DNA from: Candidatus Bathyarchaeota archaeon
Lineage (GTDB): Archaea > Thermoproteota > Bathyarchaeia > TCS64
Assembly (NCBI GenBank): GCA_003662205.1
Contig: QMXQ01000050.1
Coordinates: 1 to 8,994 of the forward strand
Direction: 5' to 3'
DNA length: 8,994 nucleotides
The position numbers and the translations under genes were made by a program. Each line of letters starts with the position of its first letter. Position 1 is the first letter of the stretch. The notes under the pieces are model-generated. The model worked only from the letters and a program-made list of their open reading frames with translations. It was not told the origin of the DNA and did not search any database. Below are positions 1-5,678 of this stretch, piece by piece.

Positions 1-1140
1 CTCCTCGCCGGCTCGGGCCTCATCGAGGTCGACTTCTCCAACCCCGAGGACCGGGCGCTGTTCACGACGGCGAGCAAGGTCTTCTCCTTCCTCATGGTCA
101 TACTCCAGGCGATCCTCTACATCATAAGCGGGGCGTTCGGCCGCGTCACCTTCGGCGTCTCCATCCTCCTCTTCGCCCAGCTCCTGGCCGCGGGCTTCAT
201 CATCATGATGCTGGACGAGCTCGTGCAGAAGGGCTGGGGCATCGGCAGCGGCATCAGCCTCTTCATCGTCGCGGGGATCACGCAGCGCATCTGGTGGAGC
301 TCCCTCAGCCTGATACCCGTCGGCGACGGGAAGCGTTACGGGGCCATCCTCGCCTTCTTCGAGGCCATCCTGAGGCGTGAGCCCGTCTGGAGCTGGTTCC
401 ACAGGGTGGGCGGCTGGCCGGACATGATCGGCCTCATCACCACCATCGCGGTCTTCGCCTTCGTCATCTACGTGGAGGGGATGCGGGTCGAGCTCCCCGT
501 CTCCCACTCCATGTTCAGGGGCTACAGGGGGAAGATGCCCATCAAGCTCCTCTACGTCTCCAACATCCCGGTGATCCTCGCCTACGCCCTCTTCGCCAAC
601 ATCCAGATGGCGGGCCAGATCATCTGGTCCAGGTGGAACATGGACAACTCCAACTTCTGGCTCAACCTGATAGGGGTGTACAACCAGACGAGCCGGGGCC
701 CCGTACCTATAGGCGGCCTCGTCTACTACATCACGTCGCCGGGTAGGCTCGACAACGTGATGAAAGACCCCATACGCGCCCTCGTCTACGCGTGCATCGT
801 CGTGGCCATCTGCATCGTCTTCTCTATGACCTGGATCGAGATCGGCGGCCTGGCGCCGGAGCGGATGGCGGATCAGCTCCTCAGCTCGGGGATGCAGGTC
901 CCCGGCTTCAGGCGGAGCAGGAAGCCCATCGTCAACCTGCTCAACCGCTACATCCCCACCATCACGGTCATCGGGGGCATGATCGTTGGACTCATCGCGG
1001 CCGTCTCCGAGTTCTTCGGCGTCTTCGGCTCCGGCATGGGCGCCCTCCTCGCCGTCAGCATCCTCTACCAGTACTACCAGACCATCGTGCAGGAGCAGGT
1101 GGAGGACCTCTACCCCTTCCTCAGGGGCGCCCTCAGGTAG
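1..1140 (+). CDS. secY: Protein translocase subunit SecY (Sec61 alpha), 5'-partial
   Basis: This is the channel-forming subunit of the Sec translocon, which moves unfolded proteins across, or inserts them into, the cytoplasmic membrane. The frame is open from base 1, so the start lies outside the window. About 379 residues are present and roughly the first 90-100 (TM1 and plug region) are missing compared with archaeal SecY proteins of about 470-490. Recognisable parts are GIGSGISLFIVAGI (TM5), the cytosolic loop containing YVEGMRVELPVSHS that contacts the ribosome and SRP receptor, the basic loop PGFRRSRKPIVNLLNRYIP, and a final hydrophobic segment ending in LYPFLRGALR. In archaea secY usually closes the spc ribosomal operon, so ribosomal protein genes probably lie just upstream (inference). 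alaX follows after 19 nt and is probably co-transcribed. Identity is very secure. Confidence 0.97.
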   Translation, partial: LLAGSGLIEVDFSNPEDRALFTTASKVFSFLMVILQAILYIISGAFGRVTFGVSILLFAQLLAAGFIIMMLDELVQKGWGIGSGISLFIVAGITQRIWWSSLSLIPVGDGKRYGAILAFFEAILRREPVWSWFHRVGGWPDMIGLITTIAVFAFVIYVEGMRVELPVSHSMFRGYRGKMPIKLLYVSNIPVILAYALFANIQMAGQIIWSRWNMDNSNFWLNLIGVYNQTSRGPVPIGGLVYYITSPGRLDNVMKDPIRALVYACIVVAICIVFSMTWIEIGGLAPERMADQLLSSGMQVPGFRRSRKPIVNLLNRYIPTITVIGGMIVGLIAAVSEFFGVFGSGMGALLAVSILYQYYQTIVQEQVEDLYPFLRGALR

Positions 1141-1159
1141 CGGCGCAGGTGCATCCGGC

Positions 1160-1807
1160 ATGGAGACGGAGAAGCTCTATCACGAGGACCCCTACCTCGG
1201 GGAGTTCGAGGCGATGGTCCTCCGCGTCGACGGGAACGAGGTGGTGCTGGACCGGACAGCGTTCTACCCCGAGGGCGGGGGGCAGGCGGGGGACACCGGC
1301 GTCATCGGCGGCGTCAGGGTCGCCGACACGCAGATCAGGGACGGCATCATCGTGCACATCCTCGAGGCCCCTCCATCCTTCACGGCCGGCGACCGCGTGG
1401 AGTGCCGGATCGACTGGGAGCGGCGCCACCGGATCATGAGGCTTCACTCGGCAGCGCACATCATGGAATTCTTCCTCCGGCGGAGGCTGGGGGAGATGGA
1501 GAGGGTCGGCTCCCACGTTGACGACAGGAAGGACCGCTCCGACTACGCCTACGAGGGGAGGCTCCCCGCCGACGAGCTCAAGAAGGTGGAGGAGGATACC
1601 AACCGTTTCCTGGCTGAGGGGCGCGAGATCAGGATACGCCCAGACCCGGAGCGGCCCGGGATACGCATCTGGAGCTGCGGCCCCATCGAGATGCCATGCG
1701 GCGGCACCCACGTCCGGAGCACCAGGGAGATCGGCGCCGTCAGGCTGAGGCGGAGGAACCCGGGGAGGGGCGTGGAGCGGGTCGAGACCACCCTCGCCGA
1801 GGACTGA
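1160..1807 (+). CDS. alaX: Alanyl-tRNA editing protein AlaX (AlaX-M type)
   Basis: A free-standing relative of the AlaRS editing domain. It hydrolyses mischarged Ser- or Gly-tRNA(Ala) in trans. The 215-residue length fits the medium AlaX class. An N-terminal beta-barrel part carries the signature FYPEGGGQAGDTG (residues 35-47). The zinc site is complete: H96 and H100 in LHSAAH, plus C180 and H184 in MPCGGTH. The C-terminal AlaRS domain that follows the editing domain in full synthetases is absent, so this is not an alaS fragment. The ATG at 1160 is chosen because AGGTG lies 8 nt upstream (1147-1151) and the family motif begins a normal distance downstream. An open upstream extension overlaps secY and looks like out-of-frame secY translation. 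It probably shares the secY transcript, since no promoter fits in the 19-nt gap. Confidence 0.93.
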   Translation: METEKLYHEDPYLGEFEAMVLRVDGNEVVLDRTAFYPEGGGQAGDTGVIGGVRVADTQIRDGIIVHILEAPPSFTAGDRVECRIDWERRHRIMRLHSAAHIMEFFLRRRLGEMERVGSHVDDRKDRSDYAYEGRLPADELKKVEEDTNRFLAEGREIRIRPDPERPGIRIWSCGPIEMPCGGTHVRSTREIGAVRLRRRNPGRGVERVETTLAED

Positions 1808-1808
1808 T

Positions 1809-1817
1809 CTTTATATA
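1809..1817 (+). promoter_or_regulatory. TATA box of hisS
   Basis: CTTTATATA begins two bases after the alaX stop codon. An archaeal TATA box centred near 1813 predicts a transcript start around 1839-1840, about 14 nt before the hisS ATG. This leaves just enough leader for the GGAG at 1841-1844. It suggests hisS has its own promoter rather than relying only on secY-alaX read-through. Confidence 0.65.
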
Positions 1818-1853
1818 GCCCTTGAAGGGCTTGGATTCTAGGAGCTTCCGGAG

Positions 1854-3140
1854 ATGTTCCAGCCAGCCAGGGGGACGAGGGACTTCCTCCCCGAGGAGAT
1901 GCTCAGGCGCAACTGGGTTCTCGACCGGATTCGGGAGGTCTTCGAGGCCTACGGCTACGAGCCGCTGGGGACGCCCGCCTTCGAGAGCTGGGAGATGCTC
2001 AAGATCAAGAGCGGGGAGGACGCCATCAACCAGATCTACTACTTCCGGGACAAGTCGGACCGCGAGCTCGGCCTCCGCTTCGAGTGGACCGCCTCGCTGT
2101 GCAGGGTGGTCGCCTCCCACCGGGAGCTGCCGAGGCCCTTCAAGCGGTACGCCATCGGCCCCGTCTGGAGGTACGAGCGCCCCTCCGAGAAGCGGTTCAG
2201 GGAGTTCTGGCAGGCGGATGTGGACGTCGTCGGCGTCGCCGACCCCATCGCGGACACGGAGGTCCTCGCCGTCGCCGTCGACTGCCTCAAGCGTATAGGC
2301 TTCGAGGGTTTCATCATCAGGCTCAACGACAGGCGCATCCTCGAGGCCTTCGTCGAGCTCGTCGGCCTCCCTAAGGAGCGGTCCCTGGACGTCTTCCGGG
2401 CGGTGGACAAGATCAACAAGATCGGCGTGGATGGAGTCATGGAGGAGCTGAGGAATGCCGGCGCCTCCGCCGAGGCCTCCACGAGGCTGCTGGAGCTGAC
2501 GGCGTTGAAGGGGAGGCCCGAGGCGACGATCGAGGAGACGCGGGAGCTGCTCAAGGGCCTACCTGTCGGCCTCTCCGGCTGCGACGCCCTCGCGTCCATC
2601 GCCGGGTACGCCGCCGCTTTCGGCATCGAGCCCTACCTGATGGTCGACCTCAGCCTGGCCCGGGGCCTCGATTACTACACGGGCCCGGTCTTCGAGGTCT
2701 ACGCCGAGGGGTTCAAGGAGTACGGCAGCATCTCCGGCGGCGGGAGGTACGACGAGCTCATCGAACTCTTCGGGGGCGAGCCCACCCCCGCGACGGGGAT
2801 CTCCCTGGGCATAGAGCGCATCGTCCCCCTGCTGGAGAGGAAGGGCGCCTTCGAGGGCCTCGACCTGGGGCCTCGCGTCTACGTGGCCTCGGCCTCGGAC
2901 GCGGTGAGGGCGAAAGCGATAGAGGTGGCGCAGATGCTGCGCAGGTCAGGCATCGCCGCCGACCTGGACCTGATGAGCCGGAGCCTGACGAGGCAGCTCG
3001 ACTACGCCAACAGGAGGGCGATCAAGAAGGTCGTCATCGTCGGCGAGAGGGAGTTCAGGGAGGGCTGCGTCGCGGTGCGGGACATGGAGACCGCGGAGCA
3101 GCGGAAGGTCAAGCTGGAGGAGCTGACCCGCAGCCTATAG
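1854..3140 (+). CDS. hisS: Histidyl-tRNA synthetase
   Basis: Class II aminoacyl-tRNA synthetase that activates histidine with ATP and charges tRNA(His). The 428 residues are full length for the family. Visible elements in order are the N-terminal QPARGTRDFLPEEM, motif 1 around P41, motif 2 GPVWRYERPSEKRFREF (102-118, Arg106 the usual ATP contact), and the HisA signature LARGLDYYTG (268-277, Arg270 the catalytic arginine). These are followed by SISGGGRYDELI (292-303), motif 3 GISLGIERIV (315-324), and the C-terminal alpha/beta anticodon-binding domain from about 340. The segment usually reading LRPE.T or LRyDlT is LRFEWTASLCR here, keeping E77 and T79. The ATG is supported by GGAG 9 nt upstream and a TATA box. 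The gene ends tail-to-tail with the endA-like gene, overlapping by 6 nt. A HisZ-type paralogue is unlikely because the catalytic motifs are intact. Confidence 0.96.
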   Translation: MFQPARGTRDFLPEEMLRRNWVLDRIREVFEAYGYEPLGTPAFESWEMLKIKSGEDAINQIYYFRDKSDRELGLRFEWTASLCRVVASHRELPRPFKRYAIGPVWRYERPSEKRFREFWQADVDVVGVADPIADTEVLAVAVDCLKRIGFEGFIIRLNDRRILEAFVELVGLPKERSLDVFRAVDKINKIGVDGVMEELRNAGASAEASTRLLELTALKGRPEATIEETRELLKGLPVGLSGCDALASIAGYAAAFGIEPYLMVDLSLARGLDYYTGPVFEVYAEGFKEYGSISGGGRYDELIELFGGEPTPATGISLGIERIVPLLERKGAFEGLDLGPRVYVASASDAVRAKAIEVAQMLRRSGIAADLDLMSRSLTRQLDYANRRAIKKVVIVGEREFREGCVAVRDMETAEQRKVKLEELTRSL

Positions 3141-3686
3141 CGCCGCTTTCCCCTGTTTCTCGAACTCCAGCTCGGATAGGGTGTAGTAGACGACCTCCCC
3201 CCTCCGGTCTATGACCGCGAGCCGGAGCGTCCGGTCGCTCTCCCCGGCGGCTTCCAGGACCTCGCAGAGGCGGCGGATCGGCTCAGGGGAGCCCTCCCAG
3301 ACGGCGTGGACATGGTACCTCGGCGGCCTCTTACCGTAGGCGCCGCGCTCGTAGACGAGGAAGTCGACGCCGAGGCCGGGGCCGCCCCTGACCACGAAGC
3401 CCCTGCTCCGGAGGTCGCGGTAGACGAGGTACCGCGTCCAGATAAGTGGGTCCCGGGATGAGAACTTCGAGAGGAGTTCTTGGAAGACCAGCTTTCGGCG
3501 GCTCTCCTCGTCGATGACGGCGATCCTCATCTTCTCCACTAGGTAGAGGGTCTCGACGGGCTTCAGGGTGAGAAGCCGGCTATCGCCGAGGAGGGAGCCG
3601 TAGCCGTCCTGATACAGGCTGTTCGCCTCGTTCCGCGCGGGGACGGCGACGCGGCCCTCGGTGTAGACGGCGCTTATGGTCTCCAA
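3135..3686 (-). CDS. tRNA-splicing endonuclease subunit, probably the structural (non-catalytic) one
   Basis: The 183 residues have the two-domain layout of the archaeal tRNA intron endonuclease. The N-terminal half includes EANSLYQDGYG (20-30) and PVETLYLVEKMRI (43-55). The nuclease-fold half has LVYRDLRSRGFVVRGG (87-102), VDFLVYERG (107-115) and LRLAVIDRRGEVVYY (154-168). The catalytic triad of the family is Tyr/His/Lys. Tyr112 is present. By hand alignment to remembered EndA sequences, the His position falls on Pro121 and the Lys position on Arg152. I infer this is the structural beta subunit of an alpha2-beta2 enzyme, with the catalytic subunit encoded elsewhere. The start is a TTG behind a GGGAGGGG Shine-Dalgarno, with no ATG nearby, and a TATA box lies upstream. 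Family membership is secure; the subunit assignment is an inference. Confidence 0.88.
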   Translation of the reverse strand: METISAVYTEGRVAVPARNEANSLYQDGYGSLLGDSRLLTLKPVETLYLVEKMRIAVIDEESRRKLVFQELLSKFSSRDPLIWTRYLVYRDLRSRGFVVRGGPGLGVDFLVYERGAYGKRPPRYHVHAVWEGSPEPIRRLCEVLEAAGESDRTLRLAVIDRRGEVVYYTLSELEFEKQGKAAL

Positions 3687-3718
3687 ATCAAACCCCTCCC
3701 TATACTCCCCGCTGGCAG

Positions 3719-3727
3719 AATATATAG
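3719..3727 (-). promoter_or_regulatory. TATA box of the endA-family gene
   Basis: Read on the minus strand this is CTATATATT, inside an AT-rich patch. The expected transcript start, about 26 nt downstream, is near 3697. That is 11 nt before the TTG start and leaves room for the GGGAGGGG ribosome binding site. Confidence 0.6.
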
Positions 3728-3773
3728 TTAAAACACGAGGACCGACGCTGGACGCCGACGGACGAGGCGGAAG

Positions 3774-3782
3774 GATTTTAAT
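3774..3782 (+). promoter_or_regulatory. TATA-like element upstream of the cupin gene
   Basis: GATTTTAAT, preceded by purine-rich GCGGAAG that could act as the BRE, sits in the divergent spacer between the endA-family and cupin genes. It predicts a transcript start near 3804-3805, about 25 nt before the preferred GTG at 3830. Confidence 0.45.
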
Positions 3783-3829
3783 CGCTCAGAAATCTTACTA
3801 GGTAAAGCCGTCGATCCGAGGTGGAAAAG

Positions 3830-4257
3830 GTGACGCTTGAGTTCATCCTCGACATCAAGAGGTGGGGAGGCGGCGAGCCCACCGCCGTGGGTGAGGGGTA
3901 TAGCTGGACCTACAAGGGGAAATACTACTCTGTCCTCTACACGCGCGCCGGCATGTTCAGGGGGAATCACATCCACCCGAACGTGCAGCACACGCTGCTC
4001 CTAGAGGGTAAGGCAGGTACGTCTTCATGGTCGACGGGGAGGAGGTCACCCACCATCTGAAGGTGGGAGAGGTCCTAGAGGTGCCCGCCGGCGTGCCCCA
4101 CATCTTCCTCCCCGAGGAGGACTGCCTCACCGTCGAGTGGTGGGACGGGATGTTCGAGGCCGAGGAGTACGACTTTCCCCAGTACACCCGGGAGATCAAG
4201 AAGCGCATAGAGGAGTTCGACAGGCGCGTGCGAGAGCTGAAGCGGGCGGAGGGATAG
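3830..4257 (+). pseudogene. Cupin-fold protein gene interrupted by a one-base frameshift
   Basis: Two overlapping frames together encode one small single-domain cupin of about 142 residues. The first frame, up to about 4012, gives FRGNHIHPNVQHTLLLEGK with the H-x-H metal-ligand pattern. The second frame, from about 4012-4015 to the TAG at 4255-4257, gives RYVFMVDGEEV, then VGEVLEVPAGVPHIF with the last metal-binding His, and a charged helical tail. Joining them needs a -1 change at AAGGCAGG (4010-4017), as if one base were lost. Upstream of the break the second frame hits TAA at 4009. Left as is, the first frame runs out of family and stops near 4060. The start is placed at GTG 3830 because GAGGTG (3818-3823) sits 6 nt before it; GTG 3821 is the alternative. 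The substrate is unknown. A sequencing or assembly error is as likely as a real pseudogene. Confidence 0.75.
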
Positions 4258-4363
4258 CCCGGTGACATGCAACTCTCTCACCTGATTTTTATAGCTCGCG
4301 TGGAGTCGGGTCCTAGGGCAGGTAGAAATAGTCATAATTAACATGATTTGATGGAAAAAATAC

Positions 4364-4386
4364 GTGTTTTTATCACTTGTTTTTTG
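4364..4386 (+). terminator. Possible oligo-T terminator after the cupin gene
   Basis: Two T tracts (4367-4371 and 4380-4385) lie close together in an AT-rich stretch. Together with an earlier T tract at 4286-4290 they resemble the U-rich termination signals used by archaeal RNA polymerase. Part of the stretch is also palindromic (AAAAATACGTGTTTTT, 4356-4371). No other gene in this strand ends nearby. Confidence 0.4.
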
Positions 4387-4438
4387 TGCTAAACCATTAT
4401 CACCGATCCATAAAACTGTTACCGCCTCCATAAAGGTC

Positions 4439-4447
4439 TTTTAAAAA
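4439..4447 (+). promoter_or_regulatory. TATA box upstream of the membrane protein gene
   Basis: TTTTAAAAA is the best TATA match before the membrane-protein gene. It predicts a start near 4469-4470 and a leader of about 27 nt. That start would fall inside the inverted repeat at 4451-4491, so the repeat would straddle the start site as DNA, like an operator. If transcription begins at one of the more upstream TATA-like elements, the repeat would instead be in the RNA. Confidence 0.45.
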
Positions 4448-4450
4448 TTG

Positions 4451-4491
4451 CTCGCCTCAAAGCGGTGGGAGTTCCTCCCCCTCGAGGCGAG
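4451..4491 (+). promoter_or_regulatory. Nested inverted repeat covering the ribosome binding site
   Basis: CTCGCCTC (4451-4458) and GAGGCGAG (4484-4491) are perfect 8-bp complements. Between them GGGAG (4467-4471) and CTCCC (4475-4479) form a second hairpin with a 3-nt loop. The right outer arm contains GAGGCG, the Shine-Dalgarno candidate 7 nt before the GTG at 4497. It could be an operator at the transcript start or an RNA hairpin that hides the ribosome binding site. Confidence 0.5.
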
Positions 4492-4496
4492 TTGCG

Positions 4497-4916
4497 GTGG
4501 AGCTATGGAGCTATCCCTGGTGGGTGCTGGGCCTCTACAGTCTGACAGCCCTCTTCATGCTCCTCTTCGGCCTCTTCCTAGCTAGCTACAGGGTCTTCAA
4601 GGACGAGTTCGTCCAGGGCTCTGGGACGATCCTCGCCCCGACCTACATGAGGTCGACGCCCCTCGGCTACACGACGATGGCGCAAACGGGCCTATACGCC
4701 GCCCCCCGGGCCGCCCGGCGGAGGGGTTCGAGGCTCGGCCCCTGGGTGACCCGCATCTTCGTAGCCATCGTCCTCCAGTGCGCCGCCATATACCTGATCT
4801 CGGCGTATCCGGGGACGCGTAGCCCCTTCTGGCTCGGCATCATCCTCCAGGGCTTCACCTACGGGTCTGCCGCCGTCTTCTACGCCTCCTGGAGCAAGGC
4901 CCCAGACGAGGACTGA
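4497..4916 (+). CDS. Small three-helix membrane protein of unknown function
   Basis: I do not recognise the family. The 139 residues have three strongly hydrophobic segments, at about 9-29 (WVLGLYSLTALFMLLFGLFL), 85-103 (TRIFVAIVLQCAAIYLIS) and 111-131. A 50-residue polar loop between helices 1 and 2 contains a basic run (RAARRRGSR, 71-79) that by the positive-inside rule should be cytoplasmic. There is no cleavable signal peptide, enzyme motif or cysteine pair. Codon use matches the neighbouring genes, which supports a real gene. The start is GTG 4497, with GAGGCG 7 nt upstream. GTG 4524 is an alternative, because an 8-bp duplication at 4499-4514 disturbs the start region. The gene ends 14 nt from the convergent KaiC-like gene. 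No functional partner is evident. Confidence 0.75.
   Translation: MELWSYPWWVLGLYSLTALFMLLFGLFLASYRVFKDEFVQGSGTILAPTYMRSTPLGYTTMAQTGLYAAPRAARRRGSRLGPWVTRIFVAIVLQCAAIYLISAYPGTRSPFWLGIILQGFTYGSAAVFYASWSKAPDED
4499..4514 (+). repeat. 8-bp tandem duplication at a start codon
   Basis: GGAGCTAT occurs twice in direct succession (4499-4506 and 4507-4514), immediately after the first base pair of the GTG start. Because 8 is not a multiple of three, the duplication shifts the frame relationship with the sequence before it. It also creates an ATG at 4505 that is out of frame with the membrane protein. Confidence 0.85.
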
Positions 4917-4930
4917 GGTCCGCCATCGGG

Positions 4931-5647
4931 TTAGAAGATGGTCTCCTCGGGGTAGACCTCTATGCCGTCCGAGCCTATGATGTAGGGGCGCGGCTGGAGG
5001 TCGATGTGGGTCCCCCTCATCTTCTCAACCTGCACCGCCCGCACCAGGTTCGAGCCGGACTTGAGGGTGCGGAGGATGAGGACGCCGTGGGCCAGGTACT
5101 CCTCCACCTGCACCTCCCGCTCCAAGCCGGCTGCCCTGAGCTCCAGGGTGAGGAGGCAGGTCGCGCCCGTCGACCGGACGCTCTCGATGAGCTGGAGGAT
5201 GGCGTTCCGCCTCTCGGCGACGTCGGGGTAGTGGAAGAGGAGGGCCGCGACGGGGTCGATGGCTATGCGGTCGACCCTGATCTTCTTCGCCAGCCTCCTG
5301 ATCTCGTCGCCGAGGCTCCTCGCCGTGATGGGCTTGAAGCTCCGGCTGGACCTCATTCCGAAGGGGCTGGCGTCGAGGAAGGCGAACTTCTCCTCCGCCT
5401 CCAGCCGCTCGAAGTCCCATCCGAAGGGGCGCATCTCCGCCTGGATGTCCTCCCTCGGCTCGTCGAGGGTGACGAACAGCCCCCTCTCTCCGTACTGGGC
5501 CGCGCCGTTGTACAGGAACTGGCTGCAGAGGATGGTCTTCCCGCTGCCGGGGCCTCCCATGATGAGGACGACGTGGCCTCTGGGGATGCCGCCGCCGATC
5601 AACTCGTCGAGGCCCGGGACCCCCGTCGGCGTCCTCTCATCGGTCAA
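4931..5647 (-). CDS. KaiC-like RecA-superfamily ATPase, single domain
   Basis: A solo KaiC-family ATPase of 238 residues. It begins with the family opening TGVPGLDELIGGGIPRG (8-24) and has Walker A GGPGSGKT (31-38), acidic residues D62-E63 where KaiC places its catalytic glutamates, Walker B RVDRIAID (124-131), and the typical C-terminal VEKMRGT...GIEVYPE. Archaeal single-domain members are poorly characterised; relatives have roles in motility and signalling. No second ATPase domain and no KaiA or KaiB is present, so a clock role should not be assumed. The start is taken as TTG 5647, where GGTG lies 6 nt upstream; GTG 5656 is the alternative. A longer open frame to 5830 overlaps nth and is rejected. 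It lies 31 nt downstream of nth and is likely the last gene of the hflX-nth operon. Confidence 0.88.
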   Translation of the reverse strand: MTDERTPTGVPGLDELIGGGIPRGHVVLIMGGPGSGKTILCSQFLYNGAAQYGERGLFVTLDEPREDIQAEMRPFGWDFERLEAEEKFAFLDASPFGMRSSRSFKPITARSLGDEIRRLAKKIRVDRIAIDPVAALLFHYPDVAERRNAILQLIESVRSTGATCLLTLELRAAGLEREVQVEEYLAHGVLILRTLKSGSNLVRAVQVEKMRGTHIDLQPRPYIIGSDGIEVYPEETIF

Positions 5648-5651
5648 AAGA

Positions 5652-5670
5652 CACACCGCTAAAGGGTGTG
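5652..5670 (-). promoter_or_regulatory. Hairpin over the KaiC-like gene ribosome binding site
   Basis: On the minus strand CACACC and GGTGTG are perfect 6-bp complements separated by 7 nt. The right arm provides the GGTG Shine-Dalgarno of the KaiC-like gene, 6 nt before its TTG start. In the nth-kaiC transcript this hairpin could lower or control translation of the ATPase. Confidence 0.45.
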
Positions 5671-5678
5671 AGGTATCC

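Larger units (their letters stand above)
4258..4450. other. AT-rich intergenic spacer with several TATA-like elements
   Basis: Between the cupin stop and the membrane-protein leader the DNA turns sharply AT-rich, unlike the rest of the window. It contains TTTTTATA (4286-4293), ATAATTAA (4335-4342), the near-palindrome at 4356-4371, and CATAAA repeats (4419-4434). I see no coding sequence, tRNA or clear C/D-box RNA here. A small RNA starting about 4316 and ending at the T tracts is possible but unsupported. Confidence 0.5.

Noticed and set aside
986..1159. 58-residue N-terminal extension of AlaX
   Set aside because: Ser/Pro-rich out-of-frame translation of secY. AlaX homology begins at the ATG at 1160, which has its own Shine-Dalgarno.
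4075..4431. 118-codon minus-strand frame over the cupin gene and AT-rich spacer
   Set aside because: Most of it is antisense to conserved cupin coding sequence. No family motif and no codon bias typical of the window.
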